A stretch of DNA of 64,000 nt from an uncultured Bacteroidales bacterium (lineage in GTDB: Bacteria > Bacteroidota > Bacteroidia > Bacteroidales > Muribaculaceae): assembly GCA_902787185.1 (NCBI GenBank), contig CADAFP010000010.1:42056-106055 (forward strand), written 5' to 3'. The notes beneath the pieces were generated by a model, which was not told where the DNA came from, did no database searches, and was given only the letters and a program-made list of their open reading frames with translations. Each line of letters starts with the position of its first letter. The stretch's first letter is position 1. A program made the translations under genes and the position numbers. This document shows, piece by piece, positions 26,206-33,762 of the stretch.

Positions 26206-26915
26206 TCGTATTTAGGTACTTTTAACGTATCATTAATTTGCTTGTCACCATTGCCGTCATTCTCATATTCTATCTTGATGATGGCGGTATCCTTGAGAAA
26301 ATCGACCGAGCCGATATTCAACTTGGTAATTTCCAAACCAGTACGCTTGCGCAGGTCGGCGAGCAGTTCCTCGCGTCTCTCGGGTGTAATCAACTCGATG
26401 CGGTCATAGAGGATGAGTTTGCTGGCCAGGTTCTTGCGCAGCACATAGGTCTCAAACAGCCAAATCAGGAGTGCTATCGCCACATTGGGCAGCAACAACT
26501 CGGCGATGCTCAACGAGTCGGCCAGCGCATTGATGACCGACAGGCTGATGACACCGAACATATAAGACATCTCGCGCACGGGAATCGTCTCGGTGCGGTA
26601 TCGCAGCACACCGAAGATGGCAAACAGTCCCAAGGCAAAGCCAATCTTCACCTTCACGCTTCCCAACAGGTAAATCAGGAAAAAGATGCTCACACTCAAC
26701 AGCACGAGTGTGAAGAAATAGTCGCGGCGGTGTGTCTTACGGTAATAGAGAAAATAAACGATGAACCACAACACCAGCATGAAGAAACCGAAGCGTATCA
26801 ACATCTCGGTCACTCCCGCGGCGTCAAACCACTTAAAACCAGTGGCAGCCTTGATGGCTTCATGCACGGCTTCGTTGCCGTCTTCAAGAGCGGATAAATC
26901 TTGCAATAGTATCAT
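26178..26915 (-). CDS. DUF4956-family membrane protein
   Basis: 245 residues. Four or so membrane helices lie in the first 150 residues (for example FGFFMLVLWFIVYFLYY and YFFTLVLLSVSIFFLIYLL), followed by a soluble C-terminal domain of about 85 residues. The signature KIGFALGLFAIFGVLRYRTE is typical of DUF4956, a family regularly found next to VTC-domain polyphosphate polymerases. It may be the membrane partner of the polymerase. It overlaps the DUF2490 gene and follows the VTC gene by 45 bp, a gap filled by heptamer array F. Confidence 0.82.
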   Translation of the reverse strand: MILLQDLSALEDGNEAVHEAIKAATGFKWFDAAGVTEMLIRFGFFMLVLWFIVYFLYYRKTHRRDYFFTLVLLSVSIFFLIYLLGSVKVKIGFALGLFAIFGVLRYRTETIPVREMSYMFGVISLSVINALADSLSIAELLLPNVAIALLIWLFETYVLRKNLASKLILYDRIELITPERREELLADLRKRTGLEITKLNIGSVDFLKDTAIIKIEYENDGNGDKQINDTLKVPKYEWQDVKENN

Positions 26916-26920
26916 ATTTT

Positions 26921-26962
26921 AGTCCTTAGTTGTTAGTCCTTAGTCCTTTGTTGTTAGTCCTT
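26921..26962 (-). repeat. Heptamer array F (AAGGACT type)
   Basis: Six 7-bp units; on the minus strand AAGGACT and AACAACT/AACAACA variants, the same sequence class as the CTAAGGA halves of arrays A-C. It overlaps the TAA stop of the VTC gene (26961-26963) and fills the gap to the DUF4956 start. Confidence 0.75.
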
Positions 26963-27749
26963 AGTTAGTTGAGAGGAGGCGGTCAATCATGTGGAGGCGT
27001 TCCTTGAAGTTGTTGCGCTTGAGCGCGGGATTGGTCAACGCCGACCCCATGCAGTACTTGCTGAAACCACTCGGCTTGATGCGCAGCTCACGCAGCATCC
27101 CCAGGATGGGCGACGGCTGCAGGCCGTCACGCTTCAGCTCGATGATGACCAGGCCCGTCAGGTCAACATCCTTGCCGGTAACAAGGTTGTGGAAACACAA
27201 GGCGGAATCGATGGTCAGGCGCTCAGTTTTTGCCTTGTTGACCAGCGTGATGCGGTTGAAGTGGTTCTCCAGCTGCTCCGTCAGGATCGTCGGATCGTAG
27301 CGCAAGTGCTTGTGCAGGAACTCATCATATTGCCTGAACTGCTCGTCCTGGCGCAGGAAACGGATGCCGTGGTCTGGGTTCATAGGGTCAAAGCCCACCA
27401 TATCCACGCGTTTCTTCTTGGTACGCCCGTGATTGTTCTTGGTCTTGACCTCCAGGAAATTCAAGCCCGAATCGACATAAGAGCGGATGCGCAGCTTCTG
27501 TCGGCCGACATGCCCGTTCTGGTGAACAATGTACATATTGTTGTCGGGCGTGTCAAAGTAGGCCGTATAGTAGCGGGCAATGCGCTTGCCGTTAATCTCC
27601 TGAACGCGATAATCGTCATGGGCAAGCACCAACAGCTGGCGCAAGCGGCTGGCCGTCGTGACAAACTTGGTGTCAGTGCGGTTCATCAGCTTAATGCCGC
27701 TCATTTCATCGAGCGAAATGGGATGATATGTCCTGATGATGCTCTCCAT
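26961..27749 (-). CDS. VTC-domain polyphosphate polymerase-like protein
   Basis: 262 residues, essentially one VTC domain, the tunnel-shaped fold that in yeast Vtc4 makes polyphosphate from ATP. Basic and acidic tunnel residues are visible in order: KLMNRTDTKFVTT, YFDTPDNNMY, KLRIRSYVDSG, FLEVKTKNNHGRTKK and VIIELKRDG. No SPX domain is attached, as usual in bacteria. It heads the operon with DUF4956, DUF2490 and two beta-helix genes. Whether it makes polyphosphate is inferred from the family. The promoter -7 element TACATTTG lies only 7 bp before the ATG, so the mRNA may be nearly leaderless. Confidence 0.85.
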   Translation of the reverse strand: MESIIRTYHPISLDEMSGIKLMNRTDTKFVTTASRLRQLLVLAHDDYRVQEINGKRIARYYTAYFDTPDNNMYIVHQNGHVGRQKLRIRSYVDSGLNFLEVKTKNNHGRTKKKRVDMVGFDPMNPDHGIRFLRQDEQFRQYDEFLHKHLRYDPTILTEQLENHFNRITLVNKAKTERLTIDSALCFHNLVTGKDVDLTGLVIIELKRDGLQPSPILGMLRELRIKPSGFSKYCMGSALTNPALKRNNFKERLHMIDRLLSTN

Positions 27750-27756
27750 TGGGCTG

Positions 27757-27764
27757 CAAATGTA
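27757..27764 (-). promoter_or_regulatory. -7 element of the VTC operon, adjacent to the start codon
   Basis: TACATTTG on the minus strand, 7 bp before the ATG at 27749. No well-spaced TTG was found. Confidence 0.5.
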
Positions 27765-27905
27765 CTAATTAAAAAACGCATTAGCAGCACAATAATTGCT
27801 TGATTTGCCGCTAAAATCAACAAATCCAACCGATTGTTCAGCAAAAATAATAGGATTCCACTGCAATTAGGCCATCGGGCACTCTATGCACCCCACGACA
27901 TCACA

Positions 27906-27957
27906 TCCCGCCCAAGGGGGCGGTTATGCATAATTCAGTTGACGGATGACACGCCGC
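27906..27957 (+). mobile_element. Partial copy of the fold-back element
   Basis: CCCGCCCAAGGGGGCGGTTATG followed by a degenerate AATTCAGTTGA and ATGACACGCCG matches the right half of the element at 36066-36216. The left half is missing. It ends within 2 bp of the DUF4923 stop codon. Confidence 0.5.
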
Positions 27958-27958
27958 T

Positions 27959-28657
27959 TTATCGCATGGGAGCGATGTCAAAGCCCAGGCGCACGCCGTC
28001 ATACTGCTTGCTCAGCTCGCCCACCGTCTGCAGGGTGCTGTTGCCGCTCAGGGCTGCAACGGCCTGCAACACCTTCAACAGGTTCTTGCTCTCAAAGGTG
28101 AGGCCCAGACCGCTGGTGGTGCGGGTGATGTAGGCATTGGTGGTGAACAGCATTGTCTGCAAGCGGATGGTGCCGCTCGACGGGTCGTATGCATAGCTGC
28201 CGTTCAAGGGGATACCCTTGATTTTGGCGGCGAACTGATGGTCCTGAGTGAACTGGAACTGCGTATTCTGGCCACTGATGCCCAAGCTGTTATAGACGGG
28301 CAAGAGCTTCTCTTTACAGTTCTGGGCAGCCACGGCACCACCAGCCTTAGCCAACAGGTTCTCACTGGTGAAAGCACAGGTCGGCGCAGCGTAATACCAG
28401 TTGCCGTACAGTTCGTTCTCCTGCACCTTCACGCTGCCGATGACCAGGCCCAGCAAGCCGTCAACGGTGTTCTGCGAGCCCAGTGTGCCCAACACACCGC
28501 CGAGCACGCCACCCAGAATATCTCCCAAGTTACCGTTGCCGCTCTCATTACCTGTTCCTTGGCCCATTCCCAGATTGCCAAGCAGTCCGGTTGTGCATCC
28601 CGTTGCCATCGACAACATCACGATGGCGGCCAACAAAGTAGTGTAAATCTTTTTCAT
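27959..28657 (-). CDS. DUF4923-family lipoprotein
   Basis: 232 residues from the ATG at 28657; a TTG four codons earlier is less likely. A lipoprotein signal (MLSMATGCTTG, C at about residue 21) is followed by a Gly-rich stretch and then a beta-rich domain with ENELYGNWYYAAPTCAFTSE. DUF4923 proteins are secreted or outer-membrane lipoproteins of Bacteroidales with no known activity. It has its own full promoter and precedes the VTC operon on the same strand by about 200 bp. Confidence 0.8.
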   Translation of the reverse strand: MKKIYTTLLAAIVMLSMATGCTTGLLGNLGMGQGTGNESGNGNLGDILGGVLGGVLGTLGSQNTVDGLLGLVIGSVKVQENELYGNWYYAAPTCAFTSENLLAKAGGAVAAQNCKEKLLPVYNSLGISGQNTQFQFTQDHQFAAKIKGIPLNGSYAYDPSSGTIRLQTMLFTTNAYITRTTSGLGLTFESKNLLKVLQAVAALSGNSTLQTVGELSKQYDGVRLGFDIAPMR

Positions 28658-28686
28658 TGTCCTAAACAATTAATGACTATCTGCTG

Positions 28687-28717
28687 CAAATATATAACAA
28701 ATGGATGACATGACAAT
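28687..28717 (-). promoter_or_regulatory. Promoter of the DUF4923 gene
   Basis: On the minus strand: ATTG (28714-28717), 19-bp spacer, TATATTTG (28687-28694), 29 bp before the ATG. Confidence 0.7.
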
Positions 28718-28933
28718 CCAAACACAGAAAAAAACCAACGAATCACGTGGTTATCGCTATCAACAGGCTACCACCTCATGACAGCGCATGATGATGCCCG
28801 CATGGCCGTTTCTCGACACGCGACTTGCCGCAATAATAGCCGTTTTTCTAAAAAAAAGTTATTTTTAAGGCCACAAATCGTCCTTCGGGCTATTATTTAA
28901 CCTAATTTTTAGTATAAGTGACAAAAAATACTG

Positions 28934-28941
28934 TAATTTTG
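28934..28941 (+). promoter_or_regulatory. -7 element of the first M6 protease gene
   Basis: TAATTTTG, about 100 bp before the ATG at 29043. The rest of the 385-bp divergent gap holds only the opposite promoter. Confidence 0.5.
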
Positions 28942-29042
28942 CGTGCTTTTATATAATGTCCGATGGTGCGACAACATTAGTTTTTGTGCTATCGGCCGTT
29001 TAAACCTGCGTGAAATAAATCAAGATATCAAAAAAGAGAAAA

Positions 29043-31262
29043 ATGAGAAAATCTGCATTCATGCTGCTTGTAGCAGTGCTCATGGGACTTCAGGCCCTTG
29101 CGATTCCCGCTCACCGTGGCTTTGTTCCCATGCCTCAACCCGACGGCTCAATGGTTTCCATCGGCCTGGTAGGTGACGAGTATTACCATTACAACATTAC
29201 CGAGGACGGTTACACCTTGATGTTTGACGAGCGTGGCGCATACGTTTACGCCCAACGCGAAGGCGAAACCTTGATTCCCAGTACCATTCTTGCCCACAAC
29301 GAGGGAGAGCGCGATGCCGCCGAGTTGGCGTTACTCGCCATCACCCCGAAGCATCTGACCGACAGGGCTGAGGTCCAGCAGGCCAACATTCGCCGCGCCA
29401 AGCGCAATGTGGACCTGTCAAACTTCGACTTCGCTAACTTCCGCGGTCTGGTGATCCTCGTTGACTTTGCCGACAAGACATTCAACGTCGAGGATCCCAA
29501 AACATTTTATACCGAGATGTTCAGCACCGAGAATCTAAGCAGTTTCATTGACCCGTTGACCGGCAATGAGGTGAACGTCTTGGGTAGTGTGCGTGACTAT
29601 TTCAGCGACCAGTCCAACGGCGCGTTCGCACCCCCCTTTGACGTGTATGGTCCTTACACCACCACCCGCAAAGCCGCTCAAGGAAACAACTACGCGACCA
29701 CCATCTTCACCAACGCGGTGAAGGAGGCCAACGCCGAGATTGACTTCACCCGATATGACAACAACAAGGACGGCAAGGTGGATATGATTTACTTCCTGGT
29801 GGCTGGCTACTCGTCAAGCTACGAGGGCAATAACAAGGGTTACTTGTGGCCCCACGCCTCCAACCTGTCGTTCTATAGCGGCACCACCTATGACGGAAAG
29901 AGGCTTGACCGCTATGCCTGCTCGACCGAGCTCTATGGTTTTGAGGGTACCCCCTCGACGGTGAAGGTTGAAGGCATTGGCACCATCTGCCACGAGTTCA
30001 GCCATGTGTTGGGTCTGCCCGACTTCTATGACACCGACTATGAAGACGGCGGCGGCAAGAGCCATGACCCCGGAGGTTGGGACGTGATGGCTGGTGGAGC
30101 TGACTACAATTACGGCCGTTCTCCTGTGGGCTACACCTTCTATGAGCGCTACGCTCTGGGATGGGCTCAAGCCAACACCATTACAGAGTCTGGTGAATAC
30201 TCGATGGAGCCCGTGAACACCGCCCGTGAGGGTTACATCCTGCGCACGCCTGTCGAGAACGAGTTCTTCACCATCGAGAACCGTCAACGCACCAGTTGGG
30301 ACTCCTATCTGCCGGGACACGGCATGATTGTGACCCGTGTGGACAGCACCAACACCAGCATCTGGTCTAACAATAAGGTGAATGCCAACCCCGCACACAA
30401 CTACTTTGAGCTCCTGCGTGCCGGCAACAGCAGCAGCGGTGACTCGGGTAGCGATCCATTCCCCGGTACGTTGGGCAACCCCATGCTCACTAACGAAACG
30501 CTGCCTAACCTCAAGACGTGGGCAGGCAAGAAAAACGATTTCTGCATCGTGGGAATCCAAGAGCATGACGGCATCATCAGCTTTAACGTGGTTGAGAACG
30601 ATGCCTTGTACAAAGCGGTTGAAGACTTTGAGAGCATGCCCGTGAGCACTGGCACCACCGATGCCGACGTCAAGGGCAAACTGGCCAACTGGACATTCAA
30701 CAAATCGGGCGTTCGCGCCCCCGGCGAGGACCTGGCCAACGGCGAGAACAGCGTGCTGATGAAGCTCCCCAGCCAGTTCTACAGCGTCACCCCTGTTTAC
30801 TACGACACCTACCTTGCACAACTGACGGTATTCAACCCCACCACCACCCTTGCCAAGTACTCGCTGGACTATTCGGTGGACGGTGGCCAGACGTGGACCA
30901 AGGCGTTGACGCCGACGGGTGCAACCACAGCAGAGGTTCCATCCAAAACGAACGGTAACTGCTACTGGAACCTGAACCTTGACTCGAAGACTCCTGTACA
31001 GTTCCGCGTCAGCCAGATGGGCGGCAACAAGAACTCGCCCACCTATGTTGATGACTTCACGCTGTACTATAACCAGGACGGCCAGAGCACGCTGCCTGGC
31101 GACGTGAACGGCGACGGCAAGGTCAACATCAGTGACATCAATGTCATTATCCAAGTAATTCTCTCGGGTAACGGCGGCTCGGTCGGTGACGTGAACGGTG
31201 ACGGCCAGGTCAACATCAGCGACGTGAATTTCACCATCGCCATCATCCTGAAGAACAATTAA
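29043..31262 (+). CDS. M6 family metalloprotease with dockerin-like tail (copy 1)
   Basis: 739 residues with signal peptide (MRKSAFMLLVAVLMGLQALA). The zinc-binding site is HEFSH (H317, E318, H321) inside GIGTICHEFSHVLGLPDFYD, with the family's DVMAGG methionine turn about 35 residues later. A propeptide-like region precedes (MPQPDGSMVSIGLVGDEYYH). A beta-sandwich of about 160 residues follows the catalytic domain. The C-terminus has two dockerin-like calcium loops, GDVNGDGKVNISDINVIIQV and GDVNGDGQVNISDVNFTIAI. M6 (immune inhibitor A) enzymes are secreted endopeptidases. It is the first of three tandem paralogues and has its own -7 element. Confidence 0.88.
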   Translation: MRKSAFMLLVAVLMGLQALAIPAHRGFVPMPQPDGSMVSIGLVGDEYYHYNITEDGYTLMFDERGAYVYAQREGETLIPSTILAHNEGERDAAELALLAITPKHLTDRAEVQQANIRRAKRNVDLSNFDFANFRGLVILVDFADKTFNVEDPKTFYTEMFSTENLSSFIDPLTGNEVNVLGSVRDYFSDQSNGAFAPPFDVYGPYTTTRKAAQGNNYATTIFTNAVKEANAEIDFTRYDNNKDGKVDMIYFLVAGYSSSYEGNNKGYLWPHASNLSFYSGTTYDGKRLDRYACSTELYGFEGTPSTVKVEGIGTICHEFSHVLGLPDFYDTDYEDGGGKSHDPGGWDVMAGGADYNYGRSPVGYTFYERYALGWAQANTITESGEYSMEPVNTAREGYILRTPVENEFFTIENRQRTSWDSYLPGHGMIVTRVDSTNTSIWSNNKVNANPAHNYFELLRAGNSSSGDSGSDPFPGTLGNPMLTNETLPNLKTWAGKKNDFCIVGIQEHDGIISFNVVENDALYKAVEDFESMPVSTGTTDADVKGKLANWTFNKSGVRAPGEDLANGENSVLMKLPSQFYSVTPVYYDTYLAQLTVFNPTTTLAKYSLDYSVDGGQTWTKALTPTGATTAEVPSKTNGNCYWNLNLDSKTPVQFRVSQMGGNKNSPTYVDDFTLYYNQDGQSTLPGDVNGDGKVNISDINVIIQVILSGNGGSVGDVNGDGQVNISDVNFTIAIILKNN

Positions 31263-31287
31263 GAAATTAAATAGAACTTTATCCACC

Positions 31288-31364
31288 GATTTCGGAAACA
31301 CATGGAAAAACGAACATACGGGACCGCAAGGCCTTGAGACTGTCCTCCAAGTGTTTCCGAAATC
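31288..31364 (+). terminator. Long-loop hairpin between M6 copies 1 and 2
   Basis: GATTTCGGAAACAC (31288-31301) and GTGTTTCCGAAATC (31351-31364) pair perfectly over 14 bp, then ATTTTAT. The loop is 49 nt with its own small palindrome AAGGCCTT. It could end the first transcript or cap it. Confidence 0.6.
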
Positions 31365-31431
31365 ATTTTATAATTTACAACCTATGCACTAAGCATCACA
31401 ACTTTAGTGTTTTAACATGATTGAAGCCAAA

Positions 31432-33636
31432 ATGAAAAAGAATCTGATTATGTTGCTCATGACGGGACTGCTGGCACTCTCGATGCACGCAATTCCTGCC
31501 GACCCGACTCCCATGCCAGTGACTCAACCCGATGGCACCACAGTGACCATCAAGCTGCATGGTGACGAGTTCTTCCATGTGACCACCACCCTCGACGGCT
31601 ATACCGTGCTCAAGAATGCCGCTGGCTATTACACCTATGCCCGCCAGCAGGCCGACGGCAGCCTGGTGCCTGGTGACCTGATTGCACGCGATGCTGCAAA
31701 CCGCACCGCTGCCGACCGCGCCTTCCTGGCCCGCACCCCTAAGGGCCTCACCGACAAAGCCAACGCCGCCAACGGCACCAAGAAACTGGGCCGCCGTAAC
31801 GCAGCGATGCGCCGTGTGGGCTCAGATGGAATGATGGATTACGAGCGCTTTCGCGGTCTCATCATCTTGATTAACTACACCGACAAGAAATTCTCCATGC
31901 CCGAGGTCAACGCCTTCTATGATGACATGGTCAACACGCCCAATTTCACGGGCTATACCCTCAACGGCCGTCGTGTGAACATGCCTGGCAGCGTGAGGGA
32001 CTATTTCTATGACAATTCCTACCACATCTTTGACCCCACATTTGACGTGGTGGGTCCCGTGGAGGTGAACTACAAGTGCACCGACCCCAGGGGAACGGAC
32101 GGAGCCGAGCCGATTTTCTATGCCGCACTCAACGCTGCCGATTCACTGGTCAACTACAATGACTATGACACTGATGGTGACGGATATGTCGATATGGTCT
32201 TCTTCCTGGTGGCAGGCCTGTCGGCCAACTACAGCGGCAACAACTCGAACTACCTGTGGCCCCACATGTACTATCTCTACAGGGCCCCCAGGCTGGATGG
32301 CGTGGGATTTGGCCTGTATGCCTGCTCGACCGAAATCGCCGGTTGGGAATCCTATTACCGCGACGTGAACGGCATCGGCACCTTCTGCCACGAGTTTGGT
32401 CACGTGCTGGGCTTGCCCGACCTGTATGACACCGACTATGAGCAAGGCGGCGGACAGAGCCGCGATCCCGGCGAGTGGTCGATTATGGCAGGCGGCAGCG
32501 GCAACAACTTCGGGCGCGATCCTGTGGGCTACAGCCTGTATGAACGCTATGCCCTGGGATTCACCGAGCCCATTCTCATCACCGAGCCCGGCGAGTTGTC
32601 GATTCAGCCCCTGGACGAGAGTAACACAGGCTACCGCCTGGACACCAAGAGGGAGCACGAGTTTTTCCTCATCGAGAACCGTCAGGACAAGGGCAAGTGG
32701 GACAGATACCTGCCTGGTCACGGCATGCTCGTGGCCCACGTGGACTCGACCAACGCCCGCATCTGGGATTACAACGAGGTGAACTGCAACCCCAGCCACA
32801 TGTGCTACGACCTGCTGCGTGCCAGCTACAAGGGCCGTGACAGTGACAGCGACCCGTATCCCGGCACCGACATGGTGACCTCGCTCAACAACTTCACCAA
32901 TCCCAACCTGATGTCATGGGACAGGAAGTTCAGCGATCTTGTTTTCAACGACATTGCCGAGAACAATGGCATCATCACCTTAACGGTGGATATGGACACC
33001 TCGATTGTCTCCATCATTGAAGACTTTGAGCTCATGCCCGCAACCGATGACATGAGCGCCAAGGGTGTTCAGGGTGTGTACAGCAAGTGGGACTTCTCCA
33101 AGTGCGCCATCCAGACGCTGGATGACGGCACCAAAGCCGTTGCCATGAAGAAACCCAGCCAAATCACCACCTCCACCCCAATGCGCATCAAGCCCTACAT
33201 GGTTCAATATACCATCACCAACCCGACCGCGACCGAAGCCAAGTTCGTGTTCTATTACTCGCTTGACAAGGGTAAGACCTGGACTTCGAGCGTTGAGGGA
33301 CAAGTCTCGGTATCGGGCGGCAATTTCACCAATGTTGCGGTGACACTGCCCACCACTGCCCCCATCATGATGCGTATCTCACAGACGGCAGGCAACGCCA
33401 AGAGTCCCTGCTATCTCGACGATGTACAGCTTTATTATGATGAATTCTGGCCCGAGCCTATTACCGGTGACTTGAACGAGGACCAACTGGTCAACATCAG
33501 CGACCTGAACCAGATGATTGACTATGTCTTGAAGGGTTCGGTGGATGCCTATACAATGGAGCTGGCCGATTTGAACCATGACGGCCAGATCAACATCAGC
33601 GATATCAACCTGCTGATTAACATCATCGTCAGGTAA
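31432..33636 (+). CDS. M6 family metalloprotease with dockerin-like tail (copy 2)
   Basis: 734 residues from ATG 31432 (MKKNLIMLLMTGLLALSMHA); an in-frame ATG at 31417 would add five residues before the signal peptide. The active site is HEFGH (H320, E321, H324) in GIGTFCHEFGHVLGLPDLYD, then SIMAGG. The order matches copy 1: propeptide with LHGDEFFHVTTTLDGYTVL, catalytic domain, beta-sandwich, dockerin-like pair. In the first loop of that pair, GDLNEDQLVNISDL, Gln and Leu occupy positions that are Gly and Lys in copy 1. No separate promoter was recognised. Confidence 0.88.
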   Translation: MKKNLIMLLMTGLLALSMHAIPADPTPMPVTQPDGTTVTIKLHGDEFFHVTTTLDGYTVLKNAAGYYTYARQQADGSLVPGDLIARDAANRTAADRAFLARTPKGLTDKANAANGTKKLGRRNAAMRRVGSDGMMDYERFRGLIILINYTDKKFSMPEVNAFYDDMVNTPNFTGYTLNGRRVNMPGSVRDYFYDNSYHIFDPTFDVVGPVEVNYKCTDPRGTDGAEPIFYAALNAADSLVNYNDYDTDGDGYVDMVFFLVAGLSANYSGNNSNYLWPHMYYLYRAPRLDGVGFGLYACSTEIAGWESYYRDVNGIGTFCHEFGHVLGLPDLYDTDYEQGGGQSRDPGEWSIMAGGSGNNFGRDPVGYSLYERYALGFTEPILITEPGELSIQPLDESNTGYRLDTKREHEFFLIENRQDKGKWDRYLPGHGMLVAHVDSTNARIWDYNEVNCNPSHMCYDLLRASYKGRDSDSDPYPGTDMVTSLNNFTNPNLMSWDRKFSDLVFNDIAENNGIITLTVDMDTSIVSIIEDFELMPATDDMSAKGVQGVYSKWDFSKCAIQTLDDGTKAVAMKKPSQITTSTPMRIKPYMVQYTITNPTATEAKFVFYYSLDKGKTWTSSVEGQVSVSGGNFTNVAVTLPTTAPIMMRISQTAGNAKSPCYLDDVQLYYDEFWPEPITGDLNEDQLVNISDLNQMIDYVLKGSVDAYTMELADLNHDGQINISDINLLINIIVR

Positions 33637-33664
33637 TCACCTGATGCCATCATCGTCAGGTGAT
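33636..33664 (+). other. ATCACCTGA hairpin and repeats between M6 copies 2 and 3
   Basis: ATCACCTGA (33636-33644) pairs with TCAGGTGAT (33656-33664) over 9 bp. Further copies of TCACCTGATG and TGATCATCTGAT follow to about 33702. No T-run. Confidence 0.45.
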
Positions 33665-33762
33665 CATCTGATAATTCCATGGTCACGTGGTCACCTGATG
33701 ATTCCATTAAACTATAAACCTGATTTTCATTAGTATTTATAAACCAACTAAAACTTGTGGTT

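Noticed and set aside
28943-29176. 77-residue frame overlapping the first M6 gene
   Set aside because: Out of frame with the signal peptide of the protease and without a separate promoter or motif.
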